From JANMZO01 sp963763135 (lineage in GTDB: Bacteria > Actinomycetota > Acidimicrobiia > Acidimicrobiales > JANYDT01): 64,000 nt of DNA. The notes below the pieces were generated by a model. That model saw only the letters and a program-made list of their open reading frames with translations. It was not told the origin of the DNA and ran no database searches. The stretch is from contig CAVXNJ010000002.1 in NCBI GenBank assembly GCA_963763135.1, positions 186,001-250,000 on the forward strand. The letters are read 5' to 3'. The translations under genes and the position numbers were made by a program. Shown here in pieces: positions 52,936 through 61,353 of this stretch; position 1 is the first letter of the stretch; every line of letters starts with the position of its first letter.

Positions 52936-54083
52936 ATCGGTTGGTTGCCGTCGGGGCTGGCTTGTCCGGAATGCTTAGTGCACATACGATTGTGAACGCC
53001 CGGCTGCTTCGACGACCCGGTGCGTCGGCGACGGTGATCGCGGAGTCGGTAACCGTCTGTGTGCCGGCCCGCAACGAGGTCGACAACATCGCCGATTGTC
53101 TCAGGCGCATCCTTCAATCCGAGGGGGTGCCCGAAATGCAGGTCCTCGTTCTCGACGATGGCTCGACCGATGGAACCACTGACATTCTTCGGGAACTCTC
53201 GCAGCACGATTTACGACTCACGGTGCTTGATGGGATCGGGACCCCTCCTACCGGTTGGGTCGGCAAACCGTTTGCGACCGACCAGCTTCGTCGGGCCGCC
53301 TCGGGCGAGGTGTTGGTGTTCGTCGATGCCGATGTGCGGCTCGAACCAAACGCCATCGCCGCAGGGATCGCCATGCTCCGCGAGCACGGGTTCGCGATGG
53401 TGTGCCCCTACCCGAAGCAGGTTGCCGGGACCTTCGGTGAACGACTAGTTCAACCCTTGTTGCAGTGGCTCTGGCTCACGTTTCTTCCGCTGCGGATGGC
53501 AGAGGGATTGTGGCCATCGTCGCTCGTCGCGGCGAACGGTCAGTTCATGGTGATTGATGCGCAAGCCCTCGATGCGATCGGCGGCTTCGAGCCGGTGAGA
53601 GGCGAGGTGCTCGACGACGTGGCCCTCGGGCGGGCGTTCAAGCGGGCCGGGCATCGCGTCGCCGTCGTCGACGGTACCGATCTCGCCACCTGCCGCATGT
53701 ACGACTCCTGGTCAGCGCTGACCGACGGCTACACGAAGAACCTGTGGTCGGCCACCGGCTCACCCGGTGGGGCGGTCGCGATCGCGGCACTGCTGGCGTC
53801 GGCGTACATCGTGCCGCCGATCGCCGGGCTTTTCGGAATCCTTACGAAGCGGCCGAAACTCGCTGCGCTCGGCCTCATGGGGTACCTGTTCGGCGTCGCC
53901 GGGCGATTCGTAAGCGCGCGTACCACCGGAGCGCGCCCGCTTGACTCGCTGCTTCATCCGCTATCAATAGGTGCACTTATTACATTGATCACGCGGAGTT
54001 GGTCGCGAAAACGCCGGGGAGTGCTTCGGTGGAAAGGTCGAGAGATCGTCGCCGACCCGGCTTCTCGGGCGGCTACCGCATGA
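52932..54083 (+). CDS. Family 2 glycosyltransferase of carotenoid cluster (CruG/CruC-like)
   Basis: A 383-residue GT2 enzyme: N-terminal membrane segment, then VTVCVPARNEVDNI, LVLDDGSTDGTTDIL, GWVGKPFATDQLRRAASGEVLVFVDADVRLEP (the D-x-D motif) and EVLDDVALGRAFKRAGH, followed by two or three C-terminal membrane spans. By position between CruF- and CrtI-like genes it should glycosylate a hydroxy-carotenoid, as CruG does. It overlaps both neighbours by 4 bp (ATGA). Confidence 0.85.
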   Translation: MNRLVAVGAGLSGMLSAHTIVNARLLRRPGASATVIAESVTVCVPARNEVDNIADCLRRILQSEGVPEMQVLVLDDGSTDGTTDILRELSQHDLRLTVLDGIGTPPTGWVGKPFATDQLRRAASGEVLVFVDADVRLEPNAIAAGIAMLREHGFAMVCPYPKQVAGTFGERLVQPLLQWLWLTFLPLRMAEGLWPSSLVAANGQFMVIDAQALDAIGGFEPVRGEVLDDVALGRAFKRAGHRVAVVDGTDLATCRMYDSWSALTDGYTKNLWSATGSPGGAVAIAALLASAYIVPPIAGLFGILTKRPKLAALGLMGYLFGVAGRFVSARTTGARPLDSLLHPLSIGALITLITRSWSRKRRGVLRWKGREIVADPASRAATA

Positions 54084-55618
54084 GTCGGATCGCGGTCGTC
54101 GGCGCAGGGGTCGGCGGCCTCGCCGTGGCCGCCCGTCTGGCCAAGCTCGGCCATGCCATCACTCTGTACGAGCAGGCCGACACGGTCGGAGGGAAGCTCG
54201 GCTGGTTGGAGGTCGACGGGTTCCGCTTCGATACGGGGCCGTCGATCGTCACCTTCCCCGAGGTGTTCCGTAATCTGTGGTCGGATCTCGATTCGATATC
54301 CACCTTCGATGCCGACGTCGGTCTTCGTCGCCTCGACCCGATTGCCAGATACCGCTTCGCCGACGGCACCTGGTTCGACGCCGCGTCCGACGACGCCGCC
54401 TTCTACCGCAACGTCGAACAACTGCGAGCCGGTAACGCGGCCGAGATGAGGAGCTTCCTCGAACGGGCCGGCCGCATCTGGGACGCCACCCGCGGCCCGT
54501 TCCTCGAGTCGCCGCTGGAAGGCCCGGCGACGTTGGTGAAGCTCGCTACCACGCAGGCGCGGGATCTGACCACGATCGCCCCGTGGAAGACGCTTCGTGG
54601 CCTGGCCGAGTCGCAACTGCGCGACCCCCGCCTGGTGTCCTTCATCGACCGCTACGCCACGTACACCGGATCGGACCCTCGGAAGTCACCGGCTGCACTC
54701 GCGACGATCCCGTTCCTCGAACGATCGCAGGGCGGGTGGTACGCCGACGGTGGCCTTCGGCGCATCGCCGCCGTTCTGCAGCACAAGTGCGAGGTCCTCG
54801 GTGTCGACATTCAGCTGAACATGGCGGTGGAACAGATCCTGGTGGACGAGACAGGCCGAGCCAACGGCGTGCGGACGCGCGAAGGTATGTACCCCTACGA
54901 TCTGGTCGTGGCCAACGTCGACGCCCGCCACCTCTACGAAGATCTCGTGCCGGAGCCGGCCCGGGCCAGGCGGGCCCTGCGATCGCTGAAGCGGGCGACA
55001 CCGAGTCTCAGCGGGTTCGTGATGCTTCTGGGCGTAAAGGGCTCCACTCCCGAACTGGCTCACCACACGGTGTTCTTTCCCGAACGCTACGACGACGAGT
55101 TCGACGACGTCTTCGGCACCCGCATATCGAGCCAGCGACCGGTCCGCGATCCCACGATCTACCTGAGCGTTCCCGACGATCCGACACTCGCCCCACCCGG
55201 CCACTACGCCTGGTTCGTTCTCGTCAACGCGCCCCGCCACACCCCCAACGACCGGGGCTCCGGGATTGACTGGAACGAACCGGGCCTGGCCCAACGTTAC
55301 GGCGACCGGGTCCTCGAGATCCTGGCCACACGCGGGCTCGACGTTCGCGACCGGATCGTCCACCGGACCGTCCGGACTCCCGCGGATCTCGAACGCGTCA
55401 CGGGAGCGGTAGGTGGTTCCATCTACGGCACGTCGTCGAATGGACCCCGAGCCGCCTTCCTCCGCCCGGCCAACCGGTCTCCCGTGCCGGGACTCTTTCT
55501 CGTCGGAGGATCCTCCCATCCCGGGGGCGGGTTACCGCTGGTAACGCTAAGCGCGCAGATCGTCGCGAACCTGATCGGCCAGTCGAGTGAGCGACAGGCC
55601 GCTAGCGGCCGGGAGTGA
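54080..55618 (+). CDS. crtI: Phytoene desaturase-family FAD oxidoreductase (CrtI-like)
   Basis: A 512-residue CrtI/CrtO-type flavoprotein. It has the N-terminal dinucleotide fold IAVVGAGVGGLAVAARLAKLGHAITLYEQADTVGGKLG, the FRFDTGPSIVTFPEVF motif and the C-terminal FAD motif PGLFLVGGSSHPGGGLPLVTLSAQIVANLI. It could desaturate phytoene or perform a later desaturation at C-3,4. ATG 54080 overlaps the glycosyltransferase stop; the longer frame lies inside that gene. Its 3' end overlaps the convergent membrane protein gene by 17 bp. No crtB or crtE is in the window, so precursor genes must lie elsewhere. Confidence 0.9.
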   Translation: MSRIAVVGAGVGGLAVAARLAKLGHAITLYEQADTVGGKLGWLEVDGFRFDTGPSIVTFPEVFRNLWSDLDSISTFDADVGLRRLDPIARYRFADGTWFDAASDDAAFYRNVEQLRAGNAAEMRSFLERAGRIWDATRGPFLESPLEGPATLVKLATTQARDLTTIAPWKTLRGLAESQLRDPRLVSFIDRYATYTGSDPRKSPAALATIPFLERSQGGWYADGGLRRIAAVLQHKCEVLGVDIQLNMAVEQILVDETGRANGVRTREGMYPYDLVVANVDARHLYEDLVPEPARARRALRSLKRATPSLSGFVMLLGVKGSTPELAHHTVFFPERYDDEFDDVFGTRISSQRPVRDPTIYLSVPDDPTLAPPGHYAWFVLVNAPRHTPNDRGSGIDWNEPGLAQRYGDRVLEILATRGLDVRDRIVHRTVRTPADLERVTGAVGGSIYGTSSNGPRAAFLRPANRSPVPGLFLVGGSSHPGGGLPLVTLSAQIVANLIGQSSERQAASGRE

Positions 55619-57059
55619 TCGACCGCACGTGCCCGAAGAAGCGCGTCGCCACGAGCGTGGCCGGTGTACCGATTGGCGGAACCTTGTTCGATCCGATCCG
55701 GAAGGCGGTCATCCGGTCGGACTGACCATCGTGGATGCCGACCAGGCCGCCCCGGTTGTAAGCGACGACGCCGGTTTCGCGTCGACGCAGGACCAGGTCG
55801 CCAATGGCCATCAACATCGTGCGCACCGACGAAACCAGTGCGTGCACATACAAAATCGCGATCACCGAAACGACGAGGACGCCGACCAGTGGCCCGACTT
55901 CATTCTTCGTGATCCGACGCGGGACGTGAACGTTGGTGTCGATCCAGGATCGGATATCGGCGACCAGCGAAGCGCCCCCGTCGCCGGACGCACGAATCTT
56001 CATCACGATGAACGTGATTCCCCCGAGAAGAAGGGCGGTGTGGGCGAGCGGACCGATAGAGCTTTTGATCTGCGTCCAGGGCGAATTGCCCCACCCGTTG
56101 CGGCCGGGTTTGCGTAGTTGTACGTGATTCCACCGATCGCCGGCCGGGTACCAGACGATCCCGCGGTCTCCGGATACGAGCGGAAGGCGTCTGCTGGTCT
56201 CCCGGGCGATTCCCAGAGCCGATGCCGAACACAGCTGCTCGCCCCAAACGGTGACGGCCGACGGTCCGACTTCGGTGAACGAACCCGTCTGCTCCTGCGC
56301 CGAACGAACGCCGAGCCAGCGACCCGCCACTTCGAGGCCTTGACGGGTGAAGCGCAGTTCGTCGGTGTTGACCTTTCGCAGCGCCGCGAACGCGAAGACC
56401 GCGCCCGCTATCGCGAGAAGCACCGCCCAGCCGGCGGGATCGGTGGGCCTCTTGGTCTCGCCGCCCAGCGCCATCACGGCGACCGCAGCAATGAGCAAGG
56501 CCGTCAACTGGAGGCCGCGAACTAGCCACACCGGAAAACGCGAGGCGACCAGACCTCGGGCTCGGGCATCGGCGACCACACCCTTGCGGAATTCGGCCCA
56601 CCATTTGGTCTGGGCCTGTTCGTCGCCAACCGCGGCCTCCCGGATGGCGTCGACCGGAATCCCTTCGCGCACGGTCGGCAGCTCACGGACCAACGAATCG
56701 ACCCGGCCCTCGTACGGTGCCAGGGTCCCACCCTTGTCGGCCCGGACGAACAACGCCTCACGGTCGTTGCCGAAGTTCACGACCTCGTAGCGACCGCGGC
56801 GGATGAGGTCGAGCAGGACAGCGGTGGCGGCATCGCCGGTGAGGTGAAGACGGTTTACCAGCAGGTTCACTACAGCAGGCGGTTCATCGCCCAGCTCGAG
56901 CGTTTCGGGACCCTCGGACGGCCGCCCCGGTCTGATCAGCAACCGACCGGCGAGCGCGACCGCCATGACGAACAGGAACAGACCTGCGCACACCAGCTCT
57001 ATATGGCTGCGCGCGTTCGCGTGAACCACGGTGTCGAGCCAACTGGTTGCTACCGTCAC
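55602..57059 (-). CDS. DUF2207-like membrane protein
   Basis: A 485-residue membrane protein with one N-terminal span (IELVCAGLFLFVMAVALAG), a cytosolic winged-helix-like part (DEPPAVVNLLVNRLHLTGDAATAVLLDLIRRGRYEVVNFG), two central spans, a further soluble part and C-terminal spans. The layout fits the DUF2207-type predicted membrane proteins of actinobacteria. Function unknown. GTG start is supported by TATGGT 6 nt upstream on the minus strand. It is co-directional with the GAP-family gene upstream. Confidence 0.75.
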   Translation of the reverse strand: MTVATSWLDTVVHANARSHIELVCAGLFLFVMAVALAGRLLIRPGRPSEGPETLELGDEPPAVVNLLVNRLHLTGDAATAVLLDLIRRGRYEVVNFGNDREALFVRADKGGTLAPYEGRVDSLVRELPTVREGIPVDAIREAAVGDEQAQTKWWAEFRKGVVADARARGLVASRFPVWLVRGLQLTALLIAAVAVMALGGETKRPTDPAGWAVLLAIAGAVFAFAALRKVNTDELRFTRQGLEVAGRWLGVRSAQEQTGSFTEVGPSAVTVWGEQLCSASALGIARETSRRLPLVSGDRGIVWYPAGDRWNHVQLRKPGRNGWGNSPWTQIKSSIGPLAHTALLLGGITFIVMKIRASGDGGASLVADIRSWIDTNVHVPRRITKNEVGPLVGVLVVSVIAILYVHALVSSVRTMLMAIGDLVLRRRETGVVAYNRGGLVGIHDGQSDRMTAFRIGSNKVPPIGTPATLVATRFFGHVRSITPGR

Positions 57060-57065
57060 CGCTTC

Positions 57066-57071
57066 ACCATA
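57066..57071 (-). promoter_or_regulatory. Candidate leaderless -10 element (TATGGT)
   Basis: On the minus strand TATGGT ends 6 nt before the GTG start of the DUF2207-like gene. Confidence 0.5.
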
Positions 57072-57077
57072 CCGGGA

Positions 57078-57740
57078 TCACCAACGCCTGACGCTTCGAA
57101 CCACGAGCCAGATACCTACGAGCACCGCGATCGCCGTGATGAGGTGTTCGGTGTGCGGCTCCAACCAGGCTCGGGCCCGTGCGAGGTGTCGCATCGATGA
57201 CTCCGGTGATTCGGCGGCCCAGATCTGCATACCGAACAGCAACGAGGTCGCGGCCGCAACGAAGACGACGAGCGCAATCAGCGAGCGGGCGACACCCACC
57301 TCGGCCCGCAACACGTCAAGCGCCCCGGCGATGACCAGCGGCCACGGGGGGATGAGCAGGCCGACGAACGCGGCATGGCTAGTCGTCAGCGTGCTACCCC
57401 GAACGCTGAGCCGAGACTCGTGGGGGACGCGAGGGGCTCGAAGGACCCGCCAGAGGGAATAGGCGAGCAGACCGACCCCCACCACGAGTTCAGCGATAAC
57501 GAACCCGCGACGAACGCCCCTCTGCTCCAAGACGTCGGCGGTGAACTCGGACAGACGGGCGGCTGCCAACCATGTGACGAGCCCGACGACCGACAGCGAG
57601 GCGACCCATCCAGCCAGGAACGCCCAGCCGGCGCGAACCCCCTCACTGCTTGAGAGGATTGCGATGAACGTGACGAGTTGCACCGGTTCCAGGGCTGTGG
57701 CGATCCCGATGATGATCAGGTGGGACAGCAGATCAACCAC
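57078..57740 (-). CDS. GAP/Sap-family membrane protein
   Basis: A 220-residue protein with six predicted spans, matching the GAP (Sap, sulfolipid-1-addressing protein) family of the LysE superfamily: LIIIGIATALEPVQLVTFIAIL, GWAFLAGWVASLSVVGLVTW, SHAAFVGLLIPPWPLVIAGAL. In mycobacteria relatives assist lipid export. The GTG start is supported by TAGGCT 6 nt upstream. The gene ends 18 bp before the DUF2207-like start. Confidence 0.82.
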   Translation of the reverse strand: MVDLLSHLIIIGIATALEPVQLVTFIAILSSSEGVRAGWAFLAGWVASLSVVGLVTWLAAARLSEFTADVLEQRGVRRGFVIAELVVGVGLLAYSLWRVLRAPRVPHESRLSVRGSTLTTSHAAFVGLLIPPWPLVIAGALDVLRAEVGVARSLIALVVFVAAATSLLFGMQIWAAESPESSMRHLARARAWLEPHTEHLITAIAVLVGIWLVVRSVRRW

Positions 57741-57746
57741 GAACTC

Positions 57747-57752
57747 AGCCTA
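57747..57752 (-). promoter_or_regulatory. Candidate leaderless -10 element (TAGGCT)
   Basis: On the minus strand TAGGCT ends 6 nt before the GTG of the GAP-family gene. Confidence 0.5.
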
Positions 57753-57773
57753 CGCGCCAGTTGCTCCTCTCCC

Positions 57774-57947
57774 GTTTATGTCCACGTTTCGACATGTATT
57801 TGGTGCGAAGTGTCCACATAAACGCAGGCTCTCTCGTTTATGTCCACATTTCGACACCTCCCCCGTGCGAAGCGTCCAAATAGACGCAGGCTCTCCCGTT
57901 CATATCCACGTTTCGACATGTATTTGGTGCGAAGTGTGGACATAAAC
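57774..57947. repeat. Three tandem 62-bp hairpin repeats
   Basis: Units start at 57774, 57836 and 57898. The first begins GTTTATGTCCACGTTTCG and the third ends CGAAGTGTGGACATAAAC, so the array as a whole is bounded by near-perfect 18-bp inverted repeats; each unit holds related arms. It occupies the space between two divergent genes, next to the yceD promoter. Confidence 0.93.
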
Positions 57948-57966
57948 CTCAACGGCCACGGTCTCG

Positions 57967-57972
57967 TAGAAT
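57967..57972 (+). promoter_or_regulatory. Candidate leaderless -10 element (TAGAAT)
   Basis: TAGAAT ends 7 nt before the ATG of the YceD gene, the head of the ribosome/fatty-acid gene run. Confidence 0.55.
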
Positions 57973-57979
57973 TGACCCC

Positions 57980-58501
57980 ATGAGACCGTTCGTTGTCAAT
58001 GTCGCCGACCTGCTGTTCAAGCCGGCCGCCCGTCGGACGGAAAAGGTGAGCGGCCCGACCGAGCGTCTGGTCGTCACCGAAACTGTCGTTCCCGCAGGTG
58101 GGGAGCTCAAGGTCGAGGCTCTGCTGTCCTCGGTGAGCGACGGAGTTCTGGCCGAAGGGACCGCTCACGCCGCCTGGACGTCGGAATGCCGACGCTGCCT
58201 GGTGCCGGTTGTGGGGGAGTCGACGGCCGAATTTCGGGAGCTGTATTCGCTCCATCCGATCGAAGGCGACACCTATCCGATCACCCATGATCAGGTCGAT
58301 CTCGAACTGGTCGCGCGAGAGGCTATTCTTTTAGCCCTGCCGCTGGCTCCTCTCTGTCGAGAAGAGTGTGCGGGTCTGTGCCTCACCTGTGGTGCCGACC
58401 TCAACGAGGGTGCGTGTTCGTGCACTCTCGCAGATGGCGACCCACGTTGGGCAGCTCTGGATGGGCTGCGCTTCCAGACGCAAGAACAACCGGAAAGCTA
58501 A
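57980..58501 (+). CDS. YceD family protein (DUF177)
   Basis: A 173-residue DUF177/YceD protein, associated with large-subunit rRNA biogenesis and almost always encoded just before rpmF, as here (5-bp gap). Two Cys pairs are visible: WTSECRRCLVPVVG and CREECAGLCLTCGADLNEGACSC, a zinc-binding-like pattern common in the actinobacterial and Firmicute forms. Start ATG matches the TAGAAT promoter element. Confidence 0.9.
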   Translation: MRPFVVNVADLLFKPAARRTEKVSGPTERLVVTETVVPAGGELKVEALLSSVSDGVLAEGTAHAAWTSECRRCLVPVVGESTAEFRELYSLHPIEGDTYPITHDQVDLELVAREAILLALPLAPLCREECAGLCLTCGADLNEGACSCTLADGDPRWAALDGLRFQTQEQPES

Positions 58502-58506
58502 CGATC

Positions 58507-58686
58507 ATGGCCGTACCTAAGAAAAAGAAGTCCAAGATGAAGGTCCGCAGCGCTCGGGCCAGCAACTGGAAGCTCCGTGCTCCGTCACGCAGCACCTGCC
58601 CCCGCTGCACCGCCGTCAAGCTGCCCCACACCGTGTGCCCCACGTGTGGCTGGTACAAGGGCCGTCAGGCTGTCGACGTAGCGTAA
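58507..58686 (+). CDS. rpmF: 50S ribosomal protein L32
   Basis: A 59-residue protein beginning MAVPKKKKSKMKVRSARASNWK, with the zinc ribbon C-x2-C (CPRC) and C-x2-C (CPTC) of the zinc form of L32. It is 5 bp after YceD and shares its transcript. Its presence between yceD and plsX is the common bacterial order. Confidence 0.97.
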   Translation: MAVPKKKKSKMKVRSARASNWKLRAPSRSTCPRCTAVKLPHTVCPTCGWYKGRQAVDVA

Positions 58687-58898
58687 CGGCGTCGCCCTCG
58701 TCGGCCGATGCCGACCCGGTTTCAGCCGGGTCACTGCACGAACGTCGGCGAAGTGGCAGCATCTATTTGTGACCTACAGCCTTGGTAGTACCTGTGACCG
58801 CCGGTATCGACCGGCGGTCTCTACGTCATACCGATGGCCGTGAGAAGTACCCCTGACCGCCCGGCGAGCCGGGCGGTCTCACGCGTTTTGGAGCAGAG
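58687..58898 (+). promoter_or_regulatory. Structured rpmF-plsX spacer with three GC-rich hairpins
   Basis: Three hairpins occur in 166 bp: GACCCGG/CCGGGTC (58713-58732), GACCGCCGG/CCGGCGGTC (58796-58819) and GACCGCCCGG/CCGGGCGGTC (58855-58878). The last two are each preceded by AGTACC and followed by TC, a repeated module with a period of about 59 nt. None has a T-tract except a TTTT after the last. The first may end the L32 transcript; the paired modules may be an attenuator controlling plsX (inference). Confidence 0.5.
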
Positions 58899-59891
58899 AT
58901 GACCTTGTCGTTACCAGTAGCTATCGATGCCATGGGTGGCGATTACGCGCCTTCGCAGATCCTCGAAGGCGCCCGCCAGGCCGCTGAACTCGGCATTCCG
59001 ATCGTGCTCGTCGGCCGTAGCGCCGATCTCGGTGACACCTTCGGCCTTCCGGTGATCGAAGCTTCACAGGTGATTGCCATGGACGACGACCCGGCGAAGG
59101 GCGTCCGCACCATGAAGGACTCTTCGCTGGTCCGGGCGGCGGAGGCCGTGCGCGACGGCAAGGCCAGCGCATTCCTCAGCGCCGGTAACACCGGGGCCAC
59201 CATGGCCAGCGCTCTGCTTCGCATGGGTCGCATCAAAGGCGTGATCCGCCCGGCTATTGCCACCCCGATTCCCGTGCCGGGTTCCACCCCGACCGTTCTG
59301 CTCGACGCCGGGGCCAACGCCGAGTGCACCGTTGAATACCTGGTGCAGTTCGCCCAGATGGGCTCGGCCTACGCCAGGGCCCGCTTCGGCATTGAGAACC
59401 CCCGGGTCGGCCTCCTGTCGATCGGCGAGGAAGACGGCAAGGGCAACACGCTTGCAAAAGAAGCCAACGAGGCGTTTCGGGCAGGCGCCGCCGGACCCGG
59501 CGTCAACTTCATCGGCAACGTTGAAGGCCGCGACATCATGAGCACCGACGTCGACGTGGTCGTCACCGATGGCTTCACCGGCAACGTTGTACTGAAGACC
59601 CTCGAAGGCGGCATGAAGTTCTTCGCCGGCAAGGTCTTCGAAGCGCTCGTAGCCACACCCGAAGCGAAGGAAGCCGCGAAGGTTCTGCTTCCTCATCTCA
59701 TGCCGCTCGCCGAGGCTCTCGACCCGAGCACCTACGGCGGCGCCATGCTGCTCGGCGTCGACGGTGTCTGCATCATCAGCCACGGCTCGTCGAACGCCAC
59801 CTCGATCGTCAACGCGTCGAAGGTGGCCCGCGACATGGTCGAGGTCGACCTCGTCGGCGCCCTCCGGGCCTCGATCCAGTCCCACGCCTGA
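58899..59891 (+). CDS. plsX: Phosphate acyltransferase PlsX
   Basis: PlsX converts acyl-ACP to acyl-phosphate at the first step of phospholipid synthesis. The 330-residue sequence has VAIDAMGGDYAP at the start, DAGANAECTVEYLVQFAQMG, LLSIGEEDGKGN, VVVTDGFTGNVVLKTLEG and the C-terminal GVDGVCIISHGSSNATSIVNA, all family hallmarks. ATG follows TTGGAGCAGAG. It is followed by acpP after a 280-bp spacer with a hairpin repeat. Confidence 0.96.
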   Translation: MTLSLPVAIDAMGGDYAPSQILEGARQAAELGIPIVLVGRSADLGDTFGLPVIEASQVIAMDDDPAKGVRTMKDSSLVRAAEAVRDGKASAFLSAGNTGATMASALLRMGRIKGVIRPAIATPIPVPGSTPTVLLDAGANAECTVEYLVQFAQMGSAYARARFGIENPRVGLLSIGEEDGKGNTLAKEANEAFRAGAAGPGVNFIGNVEGRDIMSTDVDVVVTDGFTGNVVLKTLEGGMKFFAGKVFEALVATPEAKEAAKVLLPHLMPLAEALDPSTYGGAMLLGVDGVCIISHGSSNATSIVNASKVARDMVEVDLVGALRASIQSHA

Positions 59892-59906
59892 CCTACCGTT
59901 CCCGCA

Positions 59907-60027
59907 ACGTTTGGATGTTTGTGCTCGCTCCGCGGGCAAATTCATCCAAACGTGCATCTGGGGGTGGTGCGAGGCTCGCAACGTTTGGATGTTTGTGCTC
60001 GCTCCGCGGGCAAATTCATCCAAACGT
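59907..60027. repeat. Two tandem 74-bp hairpin repeats between plsX and acpP
   Basis: Each copy has perfect 11-bp arms ACGTTTGGATG and CATCCAAACGT, with TTTG/CAAA continuing the stem, around a GC-rich loop. Copies start at 59907 and 59981. The rest of the spacer to 60171 holds no gene. Confidence 0.93.
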
Positions 60028-60171
60028 GCATCTGGGGTGATGCCCTCAGCTGCAACAGCGGTGAATTGCGGCACGCGCGTTCCCGCATACCGGGTGGTTC
60101 AGCGTCGCCGAGTACCATCTCACTGTTTGATCCTCAGCCCCTGACGGGCTGCCTTCTTCGTTGGAGTTGCC

Positions 60172-60432
60172 GTGAGCCTTGATCGTCCCGCCGTCGTGAA
60201 CCTGGTCAAAGATCGCTTGGCCGACATCTTGGAGATCGATCCGTCGAGCATCAGCGAGTCCGCGTCGTTCGTCGACGACCTCGATGCCGACTCCCTCGCG
60301 CTGATCGAACTGGTCGAGGCGCTCGAGGAAGAAGTCGGCCAGCACAAAGCCGGTTTCCACATCGACGACGAAGACCTGGAAGATCTGAAGACGGTTCGCG
60401 ACGCGGTCGAATACGTCATGGCCAAGCTCTAG
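60172..60432 (+). CDS. acpP: Acyl carrier protein
   Basis: An 86-residue ACP. The phosphopantetheine Ser is in DLDADSLALIELVEALEEEV; helix I (VVNLVKDRLADILEIDPSSI) and the acidic C-terminal helix (IDDEDLEDLKTVRDAVEYVMAKL) are typical. The GTG start is preceded by TTGGAG. The order plsX-acpP-rnc supports its role in fatty-acid synthesis. Confidence 0.95.
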   Translation: MSLDRPAVVNLVKDRLADILEIDPSSISESASFVDDLDADSLALIELVEALEEEVGQHKAGFHIDDEDLEDLKTVRDAVEYVMAKL

Positions 60433-60474
60433 TCCACCGCCCTCGTCCCGACCTCCAACCGTAAAGCGTCTTCG

Positions 60475-60480
60475 TATCGT
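60475..60480 (+). promoter_or_regulatory. Candidate -10 element (TATCGT)
   Basis: TATCGT lies 10 nt before the ATG of rnc; no Shine-Dalgarno is seen. Confidence 0.35.
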
Positions 60481-60490
60481 TTCGCCGCCC

Positions 60491-61348
60491 ATGAGTGACC
60501 CATCCTCGTTGTCCGAACTTGCCTCCCGAGTCGGCTGGTCGTTTCGCGATCCCGAACTGTTGGAGCGTTCCATGGCGCACCGGTCGTGGTGTTCCGAGAC
60601 GGGTGTTGCGTCGAATGAACGGTTGGAGTTTCTCGGAGACGCCGTGCTGGGCTTGGTTGTCACGGCATTCATTTACCGGCAATACCCAAATCTCCCCGAA
60701 GGTGATTTGGCCAAACTGCGGGCATCGGTGGTCAACGCCATAGTGCTGGCCGAGGTGGCCGACGAACTGGACCTCGGCTCCAGTCTCTTGCTCGGCAAGG
60801 GCGAAGATGCCACGGGCGGACGCCAGAAAGCATCGATTCTGTCTGACGCGCTCGAAGCTGTCATCGGCGCGGTCTACCTCGACGGAGGTTGGGATCCGGC
60901 CGCCGCGCTCGTCATGCGAATCATCGGTGATCGGATCGCTGAATATGCCGAGGGCCCCGGCGGAAGCGACTACAAGACCCGGCTTCAGGAACTGGCCGCA
61001 CGCGAGTTCGAACAGCTGCCCCTCTACCGGGTGACGGGAGCCGGCCCCGACCACGCCAAATCCTTCGAAGCCCAGGTGCTCATTTGCGGTGAGCTCCGCG
61101 GGGCCGGAAGCGGGCGCTCCAAAAAGCAGGCTGAACAGGCTGCTGCGAAGGAAGCGTGGGAATCGCTGCGTCACCTGTCGCCGCCGAGATCTGCGGTGAA
61201 CTCGGCACCCAATCCAGCCTCAAATCCTGCACCGAATCTGGCACCAAATCCTGCACCAAATCTGGCCTCAAATCGGGAGCGAAACGGCGCGCCGAACCTG
61301 GCGGGCAACTCGGCGGCCGAAGCGGCGTCAGCTCCCGACCGTTCCTGA
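60491..61348 (+). CDS. rnc: Ribonuclease III
   Basis: RNase III cleaves double-stranded RNA in rRNA and mRNA processing. The signature NERLEFLGDAVLGLVVT and the second catalytic block DALEAVIGAVYLDGG are intact, followed by a dsRNA-binding domain (DYKTRLQELAAREFEQLPLYRV...SKKQAEQAAAKEAWESL). The 285 residues exceed the usual ~230 because of a tail of about 50 residues with Asn-(Pro/Leu)-Ala repeats (SAPNPASNPAPNLAPNPAP), encoded by degenerate 12-30 bp direct repeats. Confidence 0.95.
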   Translation: MSDPSSLSELASRVGWSFRDPELLERSMAHRSWCSETGVASNERLEFLGDAVLGLVVTAFIYRQYPNLPEGDLAKLRASVVNAIVLAEVADELDLGSSLLLGKGEDATGGRQKASILSDALEAVIGAVYLDGGWDPAAALVMRIIGDRIAEYAEGPGGSDYKTRLQELAAREFEQLPLYRVTGAGPDHAKSFEAQVLICGELRGAGSGRSKKQAEQAAAKEAWESLRHLSPPRSAVNSAPNPASNPAPNLAPNPAPNLASNRERNGAPNLAGNSAAEAASAPDRS

Positions 61349-61353
61349 AACCG

